Below are positions 54,255 to 63,484 of a stretch of 64,000 nucleotides of DNA, one piece after another. The DNA is taken from NCBI GenBank assembly GCA_013306675.1, contig JABLUY010000104.1, positions 55,121-119,120 on the forward strand. The letters are read 5' to 3'. The first letter of the stretch is position 1, and each line of letters opens with the position of its first letter. The stretch comes from Thraustochytrium sp. TN22. Lineage: Eukaryota; Sar; Bigyra; Thraustochytrida; Thraustochytriidae. Under the pieces are notes generated by a model that did not search any database, was not told the DNA's origin, and saw only the letters and a list, made by a program, of their open reading frames with translations. The position numbers and the translations under genes are program-made.

Positions 54255-54576
54255 GCAGTTGCCAACAAACAAACTTCCGTCTCACGCGCTGTAGAAACTA
54301 CTGCTCAGCTAGCTCAAGTTGCGCGCCGCGGGAAAGAGAGCAATGTGAGGAGATGAGGGAGAAAGAGAATATGGGGGGGGGGGGGGGGGAGGGGGGGACG
54401 GGAATGGAGCGCGCTCGAAGTGTGGCCCTCGACGGCGCGCGTAGGGATGGAGGAGAAAATGAAAAAGGTGTCAGGGGACATGCAGCCTGGGTCAAGAAAG
54501 GCCCGGTACTGCGGCGCAGACGGGGCTAGCCCACCCGCCCGCTCGCCGGCACCGTGGCCCGCTCGCCGGTCGGCGC
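54255..54576. other. Convergent 3' region with a long G run
   Basis: A 17-G homopolymer (54373-54389) is followed by one A and seven more G (to 54397). No gene is seen. Confidence 0.7.
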
Positions 54577-54942
54577 TTAGGCACCGTGCACCACGATGTG
54601 CGAGCGGTCGATGATCTCCTCGTCGACGAGGAACTTGACGACGCCCTGACGGTGGTCACCCTGGAGCTGGATAATCTCGCCGAAGTCGTCGTCGTTCACC
54701 ACGGCGCCGTTGCACTTGAAGGACTTCTTGAGCGCCTTGCAGATGCGCTTGAGGTCGAGGTCGTCAGCCAGGCCGGTGATGGTGAGAATGCACTTGCGCC
54801 GGCTGCGCTGCTGCAGACGGATGTGCACCTTCTCGATCGTCTGGGTGCCGCCCTGCGCCTCCGCGAAGGCATCGCGCTTGTCGAGGCGGCTCGCGTCGAA
54901 GCTCATAAAGTCATCGTTCGCCTGCGTGTCCGTGGCCGACAT
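54577..54942 (-). CDS. Translation initiation factor eIF1 (SUI1)
   Basis: The 121-residue product has an N-terminal DDFMSFDASRLDKRDAFAEA tail and the SUI1 domain: VHIRLQQRSRRKCILTITGL, DDLDLKRICKALKKSFKCNG, then a loop and IIQLQGDHRQGVVKFLVDEE. Length and sequence agree with eukaryotic eIF1 (113 residues in human). It binds the 40S subunit and enforces AUG selection. Confidence 0.97.
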   Translation of the reverse strand: MSATDTQANDDFMSFDASRLDKRDAFAEAQGGTQTIEKVHIRLQQRSRRKCILTITGLADDLDLKRICKALKKSFKCNGAVVNDDDFGEIIQLQGDHRQGVVKFLVDEEIIDRSHIVVHGA

Positions 54943-55649
54943 GGTGCCTGGGTGGGCTCTTGTTGCTGTCTCCGAAGCTGCTGCTCGTCTGCGTTTGTGT
55001 CGCCGTCAGTCCCCCGCCCAAAACGCCGCCACCGCCGCCGCGGCCGCCACCGCGACCGCGCACTCTCCCCCTTTTTTTCGTGACGATCCGATTCGAAAAT
55101 CGAGCGCCGCCGCTGCCGCCGCCGCCGCCGCGCGCACCGCGCAGCGTAGCGCTGCGCTGGCGGCCACCGCTCCCGCCGCCGCCGCCGCCGCCGCCGCCGC
55201 GCCGCGCGCACGTACCTCTCGTCAACCGAGTCTGCCGTCGCGGCGGCCGTGATGAGCGGCGCCGGCGCCACCCCGGTTGGGCCGCGCGATAGGCCGGTTT
55301 GCCGCCGACGCGCGACGTCCCGCGGCTGGGCTGGCCGGGCAGCGCGACGTCGACCATGGCCAGCGAGGGCATCAGCCGGGGAGTTGCCGTCAGCGATTGC
55401 AGGAAAACTTGGAGGAGAAAGAGGCTACTATTTCGTTCATCCCGGCGCGGCGATGCGCGAGGTCGTCTACAATATTATCAGGGTGGGCGAGCACGGCGCT
55501 CGTCTCGTCGACTCTCGTGTTAGCACGATGCGCGAGAGTACCGTGGCGCACGTGCAGAGAGGCGCAATGAGGCGCAGAGAGGTGCAGAGAGAGAGAGATT
55601 TTGGCTCGGCAGGTCTGCGCGGTGAGGTGCTTCGTTCGCACATCGACAT
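54943..55649. other. Intergenic region upstream of eIF1
   Basis: CCG-type runs lie at 55017-55050, 55105-55135 and 55175-55205. The rest up to 55649 is the 3' flank of the acyltransferase gene. No gene is supported. Confidence 0.6.
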
Positions 55650-56798
55650 TTAGCTCGCGCGCTCCTCGTGGGAGACAGCCTCGCTGCCGTCGTCGTCGTT
55701 TGGCGACGGGGAGTTGAGGTCCGAGGGGTCAAGCGTGAGCACGCGGGAGAAGTCCGGCTCGACGGAGGCGAGCTCCGGGTCGAGGTCGAAGTTGGGGAGG
55801 ACATTGCGGAGATGCTCGATGGCCTTGTAGACCTCGTACATGAGGTCCTCGACGGACTTGCCAGTGCTCTCGATGGGCTCGCCAAAGTGGATGTGAATGT
55901 CGGCGGTGCTGAGCAGCAGGCTCGGGGTGCTGACCTTGGAAGTGAGGTCCATGGGCCAGCCGCCCTGGTTGCCCCACTGGCCGACCGGAATGATGGGCAC
56001 GCCAGTCTCGATGGCGAGCTGGAAGAAGCCCTTCTTAAAGGGCATGAGGTCACCGCGCTTGCTGATGGAGCCCTCGGGAAAGACGGTGAGGCCGATGTCC
56101 ATCTCGAGATACTCCTGCGCTTGCGCCATGAGCTCGTCGAGCGTGCCGGTACGCGTGCGCCAGCGGCCGAGCTTCTTGTCCTTGACAAAGTGCACGGGCA
56201 TGTCGCCCGAATTAGAGAGCGCCTTGCCGGCGACCGGGATGTTCCACAGGTCGGCCTTGCCAACGTACTTGGTCTCGACGGGCCTCTGCGCGGCCGAGAG
56301 CACGAACGGGTCAATGTACGAAAGGTGGTTGGCCATGTAGATGGCGGCCTTGGGAAGCTCCTCGAGCGGCACGTCCGCATGCACGGTGACGCTCCAGAAC
56401 GGGTTCAGGTCCACCACTGCCACGGCCATGGAGTGGCGCAGCGCCTTGCCCAGGGTGATGAGGCGCTCGCGCCTGCTCATCTTCTCATGTTTCTCGCGGT
56501 TTTGGTCCACGCGGTCCAGCACGAACTGCAGGGCGTACACGAAGAGAAAGCCGAGCGCCAGCGCGATGAAGATCCACACCGTAAGAAACACGCGCCCCAC
56601 CGGCTTGGCCACCTTGCCCACGGCCTCCATATCCGGCAGCGCCAGCTCCCCCATGTCGGCGCTGCGCCGCTTCGACGAGCGCCGCTTCGACGAGGTCCGC
56701 TTGCTCGACCGCCGCTTGCTCGACCGCCGCTTGCTCGCCGAGAGCCCCAGGCTCTGCGCCAGCTCGTCCACCCACGCCGGCTGCTCGAAGTCCATCAT
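55650..56798 (-). CDS. PlsC-family acyltransferase (probable 1-acylglycerol-3-phosphate acyltransferase)
   Basis: The 382-residue product has five near-identical KRRSS-type pentapeptides at residues 23-46, a membrane helix at about 66-95, and a PlsC domain. The motifs are NHLSYID (157-163; His158 and Asp163 catalytic), KADLWNIPVAGKAL, and FPEGSISKRG (240-249, acyl acceptor binding), followed by VPIIPVGQWG. The enzyme adds an acyl chain to lysophosphatidic acid (or a related lysolipid) at the ER. The basic/Ser repeat before the membrane helix would be a good target for basophilic or SR-type kinases, or for anionic lipid binding; this is inference. (GGCAC)n pentamers immediately precede the ATG on the coding strand. 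Confidence 0.88.
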   Translation of the reverse strand: MMDFEQPAWVDELAQSLGLSASKRRSSKRRSSKRTSSKRRSSKRRSADMGELALPDMEAVGKVAKPVGRVFLTVWIFIALALGFLFVYALQFVLDRVDQNREKHEKMSRRERLITLGKALRHSMAVAVVDLNPFWSVTVHADVPLEELPKAAIYMANHLSYIDPFVLSAAQRPVETKYVGKADLWNIPVAGKALSNSGDMPVHFVKDKKLGRWRTRTGTLDELMAQAQEYLEMDIGLTVFPEGSISKRGDLMPFKKGFFQLAIETGVPIIPVGQWGNQGGWPMDLTSKVSTPSLLLSTADIHIHFGEPIESTGKSVEDLMYEVYKAIEHLRNVLPNFDLDPELASVEPDFSRVLTLDPSDLNSPSPNDDDGSEAVSHEERAS

Positions 56799-56800
56799 CG

Positions 56801-56823
56801 TGCCGTGCCGTGCCGTGCCGTGC
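56801..56823 (-). repeat. (GGCAC)n pentamers immediately before the acyltransferase ATG
   Basis: Four TGCCG units on the plus strand, GGCAC on the coding strand, 3 bases before the ATG at 56798. Confidence 0.9.
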
Positions 56824-57828
56824 GCGTCGCAGCGCCGCGAGTAACTAGCTAGAGCGAGAGCGAGATCGGGTTCTGCCGCTGGCCGCTGACGGGGCCGGCG
56901 TCGGGTCCACCGTCGACGAGATCGCGGCCTGCGCGGCGCGCGCGCCTCCAGAGCGACCCTGCACCTTCTTCCACCAATGTAAGTTTGTCGTCAGACTTTG
57001 TCTCCTTGGTCTCTCCGCGCTACCTCGCTGTCGCGCACCCTGGCTGCTTCGCCGCGCGCGCGCGCCGCGCGTCAAGACTCGCGGCCGCGCGTGCCGCCGC
57101 TGCACGGCGCCTGAGAGCGAGGCGGAGCACTTCGCCGGAGCAGCGCAGCTCGAGCGAGCGCCGCCGCCGCCGCCAAGCCCCGGCCGCCAAGGCCCGGCCG
57201 CCCGCCGCGCGCCATTGCGGCCCTGCCGCCCGCCGCCGCCGCCGAGCACGCCGGTTTCGAGGTTGTGGTTGGCAAGCAAACCGGGGCCGGGCGCCGGCGG
57301 CCGGGTCCGCTGCGGGCGCGCCGCGGATCTGACGGGCGGGTGCTGCCACAGGACCGGGCGCGGCCGGCGTGAAAGCGACCCGGCCGGCATCGACATCGAC
57401 AAGTCCGTGCTCGGCATCGGCTTCAAATTAGTCGTGCTTCTGCGATGTGCTTTTTAGCTAACGAGGCTTTGCTTAGGCCAGCCGCGGCCATGGCTCGCGA
57501 GGAGCACACACAACTTGAAGGCCTGAGCAGCGAGGGCGGGCAAGCAGACCTGGAAGGCGAGATGCTGCTGCACGGTTGCTCGGTCGGGGCCGGAGCCGCA
57601 GCGCAATCGATCGTTTCGCTCGGTTCCAGCGCGAGCGAGTGCAAGCGGGAGAGCGAGCCGAACGAGCGAGCCATGCTACTTAGCCGTGGCAGCCGTGGCG
57701 CGCCGTGGCCAGCTGTGTACGTACGGTACCCAGGCCCTGAGGTCCTGCCCTCGTAAGTTGCGCGTCTCGTCTTGCAATCATTGCGAAGAGAACTTGTTTC
57801 TGCGAGTCGCGAGCGACCAGGAGCCGCT

Positions 57829-57903
57829 CTTCAACTTGAAGTTCAACTTCTAGAAAAGGTTCAAGTTCAACTCGAACTTGAACTAGAACACTTCAAGTTG
57901 AAG
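57829..57903. repeat. Nested inverted repeat (hairpin-forming)
   Basis: CTTCAACTTGAAG (57829-57841) and CTTCAAGTTGAAG (57891-57903) are perfect reverse complements with a 49-base spacer. Inside it GTTCAAGTT (57859-57867) and AACTTGAAC (57875-57883) form a second pair. The AT-rich hairpin stands out against the GC-rich flanks. Confidence 0.88.
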
Positions 57904-58108
57904 TAAGTAACTAAGTTCGCCCTGCTGTTAAGTGCAGGGGCAGTGTTACCAGCTGCTGCTGCCATTGGACCCGCCCCGGGACCAGGACCCGGCCACCGGG
58001 AGTGCCAGTGGCTCGGTTTCGCCGAGCAGACCGTCGTTCTCGCCGACTCTCTGCCACCTCCTTTTCAAGCAAAGTTTGCGGTGCTGGTTTTCTGTCCGAG
58101 CTACACAT

Positions 58109-61100
58109 TTAGAAGCTGTCGTCATCATCGGGGTCTTCGTTGTCATCGCGAGCGGCGTCGCGCTCGTCCTGCAAACTCCAGCGGGCGTCCTCCTGGGCCC
58201 AGGCGGCACGAAAGGTCTCGAACTTGAAGATGTCAGTCTCGGCGCGTGTGATGCGTACGCCAGCCGGGAACGTGTAGTTGGCCTCGGCAGGCAGGTCGCG
58301 CGCGGAGAGGCTGGACCAGAGCACCTCAAGCACGAGGTCACGCGCGGCCTTGCGCTCGCGAGCTCCCACTACCCTGGCAGCGACGGTGCGCTCTGTGACG
58401 AAGACCTCACGGGACCCTCCTTGGCGAGAGCGGCTGCCGCCGGCGTGACCGTGGCCCGTGGCATCCGCACCGGTGGACGAGGACAGGCTCTGCTGCGAGA
58501 GCGAGGACTGAGGGCGCCGCTGGCGCCCGCGACGCAAGGAGGCCGCGAGTTTCGCTTCGCTCTCAAAGACGCGCTCCGAGAAGAGGATGATGTCGCCGAG
58601 GACCACATCGCCCGTGCTGCAGTCGATCTTGAAGAAGCGCGCCGCATTCGCGCGAGAGGCGCGCCGCTCTATGGTGTCGCGCGCAGTCGTGGTGGCACTC
58701 TGCGCCGGTAGCGAGGGCGCCGAGGCAAGGCGTTCGGCATTGAGCGCCTTGACGCGGAGCCGGTAGACGGAGCAGGCCTCAAGGCCCGACACAAGCGCAA
58801 ACGAGTCCTTGCCGTCGTAGACGACAACCCAGGAGCGCTCATCCGCCGGAACTGGGCCGCGCGGCTTCACGCGCGTTGCGGCCTCGGAAGCGGCGAAGTC
58901 GGCAGCCGCCTCGCTCTCATCCGGGAGGCGCTCCACCAGCATGGCCTCCAGCACAAAGCGGTCTGCGCCGCCGACGCCCGGGTACCACTTGACCCTAAAG
59001 TGGCGCGGGCCGGCCTCGACGACCACAGGCTGACGCGGCGTCTCGGGCGCCGTGAATACGACGAGCTCCGGCGACGGCGTAGAGAGCGTGCGGCGCAGCT
59101 CGCACTGCAGCGCGTAGACGTGGCGCGTGTTGGGCGCCAGGCCGGTCAGGCGCGCCTCGGTTTTGGTGCCCCTGTACACGGCGCGCCAGGCGGCGCCCTG
59201 AGCGGGGCGGCGCTTCGTTTTCCTACCATTGGCGTCGTCGTCGCAACCGCCGCCGCCGCCGCCGCCACCACCACCACCATCACCACCACTGTTGCTGCGG
59301 CGCACGCGGTGCAGCAGCACAAAGGTCATCTCCGCGCTTCGCCACCAGCGTGCAAACTCCGTGTACGATACGTGGCCGTCACCGTTGGTATCAAGCTCCT
59401 CGCGCGCCTCTGCAAAGGACGGACCAGAGCTGCGCAGGCCAAGGTCCGCGAAGAGCTCCGCAAGCTCGTGCGCGTCCATGAGGCCGTCCGCATTCTGGTC
59501 GTACCGCATGAAGGTTTTGCGCAGCGTGGCATCCGAGACGCCACCTTTTGTCTCCATGTGCGGGTCCTGTGCCCACTCGCCCACGAGCTTGGTCCAGGAC
59601 TCGCGCTTGGCGTCCAGGGCCTCTTTGGCGCGCGACTTGCGGCTCAGAAGCTCCAGGTCCGGCCGTGTCCATGCCAGCGAGACAGCGTCCGTGGTCGCGT
59701 CTTTGATCATGCGCGGCGCGGGCGGTGCGACGGCTGGCAAATGCACCAGGAGGGCGGCACCCATGCGGCTAGCCACTCCATCTGCCTCGTCCAATGCCAG
59801 CAGGCGGAACTGGTGCGCCGACCCAGGCTCCAGTCCTGTCAGCGTGCACCGCGGCTCCGAGCCGCGGTACACCACTTCGTACACTTCCAGATGCGTCACA
59901 GGTTCGCTGAGCGCGCCGACCGAGGCGAGCGTACCCGCCTCGTCCAGGCCGTGCTGCTGCTGCTGCTGTTGCTGCTGCTGTGAAAGCTGCTGCTGCTGTG
60001 AAAGCTGCTGCTGCTGTGAAAGCTGCGCGGCCTTGCGACCGCCAGCCCTGGCAGAGGCCGGTCGCTGAGTCTTGCGCGGCAAGAGCACGCGAAGCGCGGG
60101 CTTCTCCTGGGCGTCGCGCGCCGGCATCGGAAGCTCGACGTAGTACGGCCGCGGGACATCGGCCAGCGCGCTGGTATCATCATTATCGCCGCCATCTGCA
60201 ACGGCGCGACTCAGGTGCCAGTCAGAGCCCCGCAGCACGGAGACGACCACATCGTCGGCCGACCGCTTGGAGCTGAGCGCGCCCTCGCGCTTGAAGTCCA
60301 CCTCCTCGTCCGCCACACAGCGGCACAGCATGTACGTGAGGCCGAGGCCCACGCGGGTCTGCGCGCCCGCCGCGGCGTCGTTGGTTGCCCCGTGTGCGCG
60401 AAGCACGAGCGCCTTGAGCGCGGGCCATGCGAGTTTGCCCTCGCCGGGCTGCAGCGCCTCAAGCGCCTCCAGCAAGGTGGCCCCGGCAGCCGTGGCCGGC
60501 GCCGGCAGGTCCTCGAGCGCCTTATGCAGCTGCGCGTGGTGCGTCTCGAGGGCGTCCAGAAAGGTCTCCGGGTCGAGTGCGCCGGAGCCGTCCACGTCGA
60601 GCGCGCGAAAGACGTCGCGCAGTTCGCGCAGAAGCGCCTTGGCCGTGGGCGCGCCGTCGCCCCAGGCCAACGTGAGCGTGGTGGGCGCAAGCGAGCGGAT
60701 CACAGGCAGCGGCGGCGCGCGCGGCGCCGTGAGAAAGGAAGCGTACGTGAAGGGTGAAGCACCATACCCGTTGAAGGCGCGCAGGCGGAAGTGGTAGCGG
60801 ACGCCGGCATCAAGCCCGCGCACGAGGAATTCGCCGGCCTGGCCCTTGCCGCTGGCCGCCGACGGTGGGTCTCTAAAGACCTCCTTGTACTCGTGGCGGC
60901 GGTGCGCCTTGCTGCCCTCGCGGCCGCACGTCTCCAGGACGTAAAACGTCGGGAAGACGCTGCCTTCGCTGGGGCGCCACTGCAGGAGCAGGCGCGACTG
61001 GCGCTCCGCCTCGGCCAGCCCATGCACCGGACCGAGCGCCAGGACAGGTGCGAGCGGCGGCTCGCCCTGCGACTGCATTGCAAGCGTGCGCGCGATCTCG

Positions 61101-63484
61101 CGGTTCGTCTCGGCGAGGTTGTCGAGGCCCTCGAGCGCCGTGAGCCGGTCCTGCAGCGTCCAGCGGGACACCTCGCAGGCCGTTGGCGTGGGCTTGGCGA
61201 AGTCGCCAGCGCGGCGCTCGCCGCTACGCACGAGGCGGCGCGCGCGGCGCTCAAGGTCCGGCAGCGGCACGCGCACCCAGCCCTTCTTGACCCTTCCGGA
61301 GCGTAGGCGCAAGGGCAGTGTGCGAACAAGCGCGCCGTTTGCTCCCGAGGCTGCCGCTGCGTCCTCCTCGTTGTCCTCCTGGTCTTCGTCCTGCGAGTAC
61401 GCATCCTCGCCGTCGCCGTCGCCGCCCTGCTCGGCCGTCACAGCCGGCCGCACGTCGTACGCGCTCGTGAGCCCGGTCACGTGGCAGCAGGCCTCCCAGC
61501 TGCAGAGCTCGCCGGCGCGCAGCGTGAGCAGGGCATCGCCGCGCGCGCCGGGGCGGGGGTCGTAGCCGGTGAATCGCAGGAACTCTTTGCGCGAGATCTT
61601 GCCGTTGCCGTCCTGGTCAAAGAGCGTGGTGAGGATGCGCACCTCGTGCGGTTGCACAGCGAGGCCGGCGTCCTGCATCATGCGGCGGAATCGACGCGGG
61701 CCGAGCTCCAGCGCACCCTCGAGCTGGCGGCGCTCGTCGGCCGTGGCGTCCGAGACGTCGCGGCCGTCGCTGGACATCATGCGGCGCAGCTCGCGTTCCA
61801 CGGCCATGTCGAAGATGGCCGCGAAGTCGGTGCCTGGGCGGTTCAGGAACTTGAGCAGCACCGCGTGCACCGTGGACGACGGGTTGCAAGTGTCGCAGAC
61901 ATTGGGCGGGAGCGAGTCCCAGGTCGCCTTGCAGTGCGCCGCAGACCGGTAGCCGGCAGACCACTTGGAGAATTCTGCAAGAAGCGTGGCGTCCACGGCC
62001 TTGAGCTGCTCGCCCACATAGCGCCAGTGCGCCTCGTCCGTGGCGGCGCCCTCGCCGCTCGTGCCGGGTTTGTCGATGTGCGCGAGGCTCTCGAGCGCAC
62101 GCGCACGCAAGTCCTTCTGCGCAGCCCACTCTCTGTACGACTCGGCCGCCTTTTCCTCGCGCTGGCGCACGAGCTCGCGGATGCGGTCGCGTTTGGTCGG
62201 CGCGGCGCGCGCCGCGCGGTAGTCTTCCGGAAGCGGGTCCCCGTCCTCATCGCGAAAATTCTCCTTGAAGAGGTGGCCGTCGCGCGCCAGTGCCTCGCGC
62301 GCGGCCTCCAGGTCCTTGCGGTTTGTCGCGTATGCGTAGCGCTGCTTGCCGCCGCCGCCGCCGCCGCCGCCACTGCTGCGCGTGGCGGCTTCGATGCTGT
62401 GCTTGGCCGAGGCCGGCCCACCACGCGTGCGCACTGCTTTGGGCGGGCCGACGCTAAAGTCCATGCGGGCGAGCTCCTTCTCGTCGCGGTACAGCAACTT
62501 CTTGCGCCTGCGAAAGGCCTCTGAGGAGGCGGAGGAGGAGCCGGCGGCCCCGTCGCGATTTTCCGCGTCGCTGTCATCGCTCTCGCTCGCCTCGGGCAGG
62601 CGTACGCGCATGCGGTCCTTCTTGGCGACGAAGCCCTGGTGCACCTGGCTCGCGTACTCGCGGTCCTCGCGCTTGCGGTTCTCCACGACGGTTGCGCGGT
62701 GCGCGACGTCCTGCTCGACCCAGCGCGCCAGCTTGCCCAAGCCCATTGAGCTCAGTGCGCGCTTCTCCGCGGCCGCCAGCGGCAGGTCGGTCTGGGCCGT
62801 GGCGACATCCAGGCGCTCGTACACGGCGGCCTGCGCGCGCGCGAACTCCGCCTGCAGCAGGCGGTGATAGATCTTATTGTACTTGGCCGTGTCCGGGTTG
62901 TGCAAGTTGCGCTTGTCGTGCGCCGCCTGCTTGGCGCGCGGCGCCGTGTACTTGAGGCTTGGAATGATGAAGTCGCCCTCACGGTCCATTTGCTCCGCGT
63001 ACTCACTCATGACTTCGCGCGCGCTGGCTGAGAAGGTACGCGCGAGAGCCGTGTCCACGGGCACGTTCTCGAACTCGTGGCCGGCCTGCTTCGACCAGCG
63101 ATAGAACTCGCTCTGCAGCGTGCGCCGCTTGCGCAGCTCGTCACGACTCACATTATGCGCCGGCTCGCGGTCGCACGGCAGGCCGTCGTAGCCGTCCTGC
63201 TTGTACACGCCGCGCAGGCAGTCCACCGCGCTCACCGCCACGGCCACCTCAAACCAACGCGCCGGGTCGGCGCACCGTTCCTCGGCATCCAGCTGGTCCA
63301 ACAGCTGCACGGCGCGCTCGAAGCTGTCCTTGTGCTGCAGCCACGCCTCGAACTTGCGCTGGCTTAGCTCGCGCCGCGCAGACTCGCGCGCCCTCGCGCG
63401 CCGCGCCTCCTGCTCCACGGAGAACCGCCGGTCATCATCCTCACGCTCCTTTTGCTCGAGCCACGCCGCGTGCGACAGCTTCAT
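58109..63484 (-). CDS. Large EF-hand/fibronectin type III protein with EF-hands inside FN3 domains
   Basis: The 1791-residue product starts with about 300 charged helical residues. An EF-hand (DQDGNGKISRKE, about 623) precedes a Cys-containing segment. FN3-like domains follow at about 810-925, 930-1230, 1255-1470 and 1475-1590. The second is split after TLTLAWGDG (Trp941) by an EF-hand region (DVDGSGALDPET, about 961). The third is split after VSLAWTRPD (Trp1272) by an EF-hand pair (DQNADGLMDAHE about 1328, DTNGDGHVSYTE about 1364). Each resumes with a VYRG strand and the GLxPG/YxFRLLA-type core (about 1204 and 1433). A Gln-rich repeat (LSQQQQ units, encoded at 59950-60020) sits in the first insert. 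There is no signal peptide, so it is probably intracellular. Calcium could change FN3 packing; the role is unknown. Confidence 0.85.
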   Translation of the reverse strand: MKLSHAAWLEQKEREDDDRRFSVEQEARRARARESARRELSQRKFEAWLQHKDSFERAVQLLDQLDAEERCADPARWFEVAVAVSAVDCLRGVYKQDGYDGLPCDREPAHNVSRDELRKRRTLQSEFYRWSKQAGHEFENVPVDTALARTFSASAREVMSEYAEQMDREGDFIIPSLKYTAPRAKQAAHDKRNLHNPDTAKYNKIYHRLLQAEFARAQAAVYERLDVATAQTDLPLAAAEKRALSSMGLGKLARWVEQDVAHRATVVENRKREDREYASQVHQGFVAKKDRMRVRLPEASESDDSDAENRDGAAGSSSASSEAFRRRKKLLYRDEKELARMDFSVGPPKAVRTRGGPASAKHSIEAATRSSGGGGGGGGKQRYAYATNRKDLEAAREALARDGHLFKENFRDEDGDPLPEDYRAARAAPTKRDRIRELVRQREEKAAESYREWAAQKDLRARALESLAHIDKPGTSGEGAATDEAHWRYVGEQLKAVDATLLAEFSKWSAGYRSAAHCKATWDSLPPNVCDTCNPSSTVHAVLLKFLNRPGTDFAAIFDMAVERELRRMMSSDGRDVSDATADERRQLEGALELGPRRFRRMMQDAGLAVQPHEVRILTTLFDQDGNGKISRKEFLRFTGYDPRPGARGDALLTLRAGELCSWEACCHVTGLTSAYDVRPAVTAEQGGDGDGEDAYSQDEDQEDNEEDAAAASGANGALVRTLPLRLRSGRVKKGWVRVPLPDLERRARRLVRSGERRAGDFAKPTPTACEVSRWTLQDRLTALEGLDNLAETNREIARTLAMQSQGEPPLAPVLALGPVHGLAEAERQSRLLLQWRPSEGSVFPTFYVLETCGREGSKAHRRHEYKEVFRDPPSAASGKGQAGEFLVRGLDAGVRYHFRLRAFNGYGASPFTYASFLTAPRAPPLPVIRSLAPTTLTLAWGDGAPTAKALLRELRDVFRALDVDGSGALDPETFLDALETHHAQLHKALEDLPAPATAAGATLLEALEALQPGEGKLAWPALKALVLRAHGATNDAAAGAQTRVGLGLTYMLCRCVADEEVDFKREGALSSKRSADDVVVSVLRGSDWHLSRAVADGGDNDDTSALADVPRPYYVELPMPARDAQEKPALRVLLPRKTQRPASARAGGRKAAQLSQQQQLSQQQQLSQQQQQQQQQHGLDEAGTLASVGALSEPVTHLEVYEVVYRGSEPRCTLTGLEPGSAHQFRLLALDEADGVASRMGAALLVHLPAVAPPAPRMIKDATTDAVSLAWTRPDLELLSRKSRAKEALDAKRESWTKLVGEWAQDPHMETKGGVSDATLRKTFMRYDQNADGLMDAHELAELFADLGLRSSGPSFAEAREELDTNGDGHVSYTEFARWWRSAEMTFVLLHRVRRSNSGGDGGGGGGGGGGGCDDDANGRKTKRRPAQGAAWRAVYRGTKTEARLTGLAPNTRHVYALQCELRRTLSTPSPELVVFTAPETPRQPVVVEAGPRHFRVKWYPGVGGADRFVLEAMLVERLPDESEAAADFAASEAATRVKPRGPVPADERSWVVVYDGKDSFALVSGLEACSVYRLRVKALNAERLASAPSLPAQSATTTARDTIERRASRANAARFFKIDCSTGDVVLGDIILFSERVFESEAKLAASLRRGRQRRPQSSLSQQSLSSSTGADATGHGHAGGSRSRQGGSREVFVTERTVAARVVGARERKAARDLVLEVLWSSLSARDLPAEANYTFPAGVRITRAETDIFKFETFRAAWAQEDARWSLQDERDAARDDNEDPDDDDSF
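59950..60022 (-). repeat. 18-base coding repeat giving LSQQQQ units
   Basis: CTGCTGCTGCTGTGAAAG units repeat near-perfectly and extend a pure CTG/TTG run on the plus strand; they encode Gln-rich LSQQQQ repeats in the FN3/EF-hand protein. Confidence 0.88.

Larger units (their letters stand above)
56799..58108. other. Intergenic region with an inverted repeat
   Basis: The left end carries (GGCAC)n on the minus strand (56801-56823). A GC-rich part follows. A striking inverted repeat lies at 57829-57903. A 103-residue plus-strand frame at 57445-57756 has no family features and is not called. The right end is the 3' flank of the FN3/EF-hand gene. Confidence 0.55.

Noticed and set aside
57445-57756. 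103-residue plus-strand frame
   Set aside because: No family, no upstream features like other genes, and the composition is similar to flanking noncoding frames.
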